A stretch of 64,000 nucleotides of DNA from Scatophagus argus (taxonomy: Eukaryota; Chordata; Actinopteri; Scatophagidae): the NCBI RefSeq assembly GCF_020382885.2, contig NC_058508.1, positions 3,402,055-3,466,054 of the forward strand, in the 5' to 3' direction. The position numbers and the translations under genes were made by a program. This document shows positions 62,061-64,000 of the stretch, in pieces. The first letter of the stretch is position 1. Each line of letters starts with the position of its first letter. The notes below the pieces were generated by a model, which saw nothing but the letters and a program-made list of their open reading frames with translations, made no database searches and was not told the origin of the DNA.

Positions 62061-64000
62061 TTAGACCTCAGCAGAGGCCTCCTCGCTGTGGTGGATGTAG
62101 TCATTGATGAAGCGCAGGTACTTGGACACCTGGGTGTAGATGCCAGGACGGTCTGGGAGGGCACAACCGTTGCTACTCCCATAACTCATGATTCCCACCT
62201 GCACAAAGCCACTGCCGGCCTTGCACACCAGTGGACCACCATAATCCCCCTTTAAAAGCACAAAACATGCATACGCACCCATTGTGTAAGTCTTTGCACT
62301 TTCTCCCTATTTGAACTTGTTGAGTGACACACAGCAGATAACTATAGCATTTACTGAAGAATATGTTATTAACTGTGCTGTTATGAGGCCGAAATCATGA
62401 CCTAGATGTGCTAACAATTTCAAGTAGGAACTATTTTCCTTCCACTGACGTATATAACGATGTGCCTCCATTTCCTACGCAGTAATTAAGCCAACGCAGC
62501 AGTGATCAGGTAGTGTTCCTGCCCATACAACAGGCCCACTCATTTGTGAGCAGCCCTCAGCTGTCAATCGTGACATTTCACCTCCTTTAAATATCATCAC
62601 AGAACTAATTAAAGTCAAAGTTATCAGAAGTGTAATAAGAACTACCTTAAATGACAGAAACCATCCCTGGGAAAAAAATTATTCGATGCATACTCATTTT
62701 GATTTTAAAAGTCCTGTATCCAACACTGTCCTCTGTAAATGCATAAAAGTATTATCAGCCAAATGTGCTTGAGTAAGTAGGCCAGTGCTTTGCAACCAGA
62801 GGGTCCCACCTCCCCTCAAAGAGATAGAAATGTTCAAACGTTTCAAATGACTCAAGTAGAAAAACTCACGTTGCAGGCACCCTTCCCTCCAGCCATGTCC
62901 CCCGCACACATCATGTCAGCAGTCAGCTCAGAATATTTGGCCTTACACTGACTCTGAGGGATGATGGAAATCTTCAGCTGCTGAAGAGTTTCTGGATCTG
63001 GCAGTGGAACTGCAGAGATGCACACAGAGTCAGTGCAGAGGAAGGAGGAGGTGTTATTTTGATCATGACCACGGAACGAAATTTATTGACTGAATTTAGG
63101 CCTGTGTTTACGGATAGATGTTTTGTGTTTAATAAAATACACTGAGATCATCCTGTTGAAACTTTGCTGAAACTTATTACCTACCAGTATAAATTTCAAG
63201 GATAAGTAGGGCCATGTCTTCCACATGATTGATAAGAAGAATAGTGAAGTCTGTCTGCACAGTGAACATGAGGTGGCAGTTTATCTTAGTGCAAAGACTG
63301 GAAACAGGATAAAACAACTAGCCTGGAAGTAAAAGTTAAATCCTCCTGTCAAATGTGTGTTTATCCTTAATGTTCCCTATTCCTCCTCCACTATGATTGC
63401 TGAGCTACTCTGTGCAGAATAAGTTTGTTTTCACATTCATCTGTCGAAGGGTAAAAGATTCTCTGTGCTCTGTACTTCAGTTCATGACCTCTTTATTTCT
63501 TAACTCTTTTCTATGGCCCTAGCTATTTTGTTTATATACAATGCTGTGTGCGTGTATATAACAGAATTCATTCCTTTTTAGGGTTAAGACTTGGTTTAAA
63601 GTTAGGATAAGGTCAGATTTAGTTGAATGTTCTGGTAAGGTTTAGGTAGTAGCTATAAAGTAATGGTTATGGTTAGTTTGAGTATTGAGGAAATTAGAGT
63701 GGGCACCTTTTAGTTTACCTTACATGCAGAACTTACCACCTGTCTTGATGTCCCCCCAGCCAGTAATCCAACACTCAGATGATGAAGTGAAGGTGTCTTT
63801 AACACTGGACAGACTCACTGGGGCAACATCCTTTGAGAATGTGATCTTTTTCTTCAGCTTTATCAGGGCGATGTCGTTCACGTAGCCACTGCCCAGGGCT
63901 CGGTATTCAGGGTGAGGGATGACATAAATGATGCCCCTGTAACAGGCAGACGCTTTTCGCAGGTTGTGTGATCCGACCCAAACCATTGACCGAGACAAAT
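62061..64000 (-). CDS. Trypsin-family (S1A) serine protease homologue, 5'-partial, catalytic Ser replaced by Tyr
   Basis: Exons in transcript order: 63737-64000 (cut by the window), 62870-63009, 62061-62249. This gives 196 residues in phase. S1A proteases cleave peptide bonds with a His-Asp-Ser triad. Seen: SHNLR, VIPHPEY, the Asp segment NDIALIKL, CWITGWGD, PLPDPETLQQLKI, MMCAGDMAGGKGAC, then NGDYGGPLVCKAG where active proteases have GDSGGPL, and SNGCALPDRPGIYTQVSKYL. The Ser codon is TAT (62241-62243), one base from TCT. The residue expected to be Asp189 in trypsin-like enzymes reads Gly (KGACNGDY). The His exon is outside the window. The fold and disulfide cysteines look intact, so it is a likely non-catalytic homologue rather than a wreck. 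The exact orthologue is not identified; a tryptase/prostasin-like or granzyme-like fish gene is possible. Confidence 0.9.
62250..62869 (-). other. Intron of the S1A homologue with a dispersed repeat
   Basis: The part from about 62500 to 62690 is the partner of the repeat at 53680-54030. The acceptor before the GDYGGP exon is TTTTAAAG. Confidence 0.6.
62500..62690 (+). repeat. Dispersed repeat, related to 53680-54030
   Basis: CCTGCCCATACAACAGGCCC, CTCAGCTGTCAATCGTGACA, TTTCACCTCCTTT, AGAACTAATTAAAGTC, TTATCAGAAG, AACTACCTTAAATGACAGAA and CCATCCCTGGGAAAAA follow the order of the 53.7-kb copy. Confidence 0.7.
63010..63736 (-). other. Intron of the S1A homologue
   Basis: Holds a repeat scrap at about 63283-63330 (GCAAAGACTGGAAACAGG, ACAACTAGCCTGG; same type as 6790-7830) and degenerate GGTTA/GGTTTA units at about 63578-63680 like the minisatellite at 42.55 kb. 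Confidence 0.6.

Noticed and set aside
62227..62249. Alternative reading of the GDYGGP exon that would restore serine
   Set aside because: Shifting the acceptor changes the frame and destroys the conserved GGPLVCK...GIYTQVS stretch; the incoming phase from the previous exon fixes the TAT codon.
1..64000. CRISPR arrays, operons, phage or integron structure
   Set aside because: Exon-intron genes and eukaryotic repeats throughout; no regularly spaced identical repeats.

Overview
This is a vertebrate, almost certainly teleost fish, genomic window. Genes are split into many short exons with canonical GT-AG introns, intergenic DNA is AT-rich, and teleost-style dispersed repeats are present (Tc1-like remnants, tRNA-derived SINEs, CA/GT microsatellites). 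No bacterial, plasmid, phage or CRISPR feature is present. Six protein genes were recognised by translating exons and joining them in frame. Orthologue comparisons rest on recalled human sequences, not on a search.

Layout from left to right. 1-5107 (+): scpep1 (serine carboxypeptidase 1), 5' end cut by the window. 8045-14840 (-): engase (cytosolic endo-beta-N-acetylglucosaminidase, GH85), convergent with scpep1 and with an unresolved first exon. 17538-32694 (+): csnk1d (casein kinase 1 delta), divergent from engase, nine coding exons, a 6.4-kb first intron and a probable 2.7-kb 3' UTR. 41751-45316 (+): slc16a3 (monocarboxylate transporter 4), five coding exons, with a likely non-coding first exon near 38.1-38.3 kb. 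50535-57945 (+): dus1l (tRNA-dihydrouridine synthase 1-like), 13 coding exons. 62061-64000 (-): the 3' part of a trypsin-family (S1A) protease gene whose catalytic serine codon reads tyrosine.

The genes do not form a pathway. They are a synteny block: from memory, ENGASE, CSNK1D, SLC16A3 and DUS1L all lie on human 17q25.3 and SCPEP1 on 17q22. FASN and CCDC57, which I recall lying between DUS1L and SLC16A3 in human, are absent here.

The most notable observations are: the protease homologue with GDYGGP in place of GDSGGP; a perfect 19-bp inverted repeat with a 7-nt loop in the slc16a3 5' region; a highly similar 180-200-bp direct duplication 1.6 kb apart in the same region; a decayed Tc1-like element ending about 10 bp from an engase splice donor; a 5'-UTR stem-loop just before the csnk1d start codon; and several multi-copy dispersed repeats recognisable by comparing parts of the window. 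I did not find a convincing new multi-gene system.
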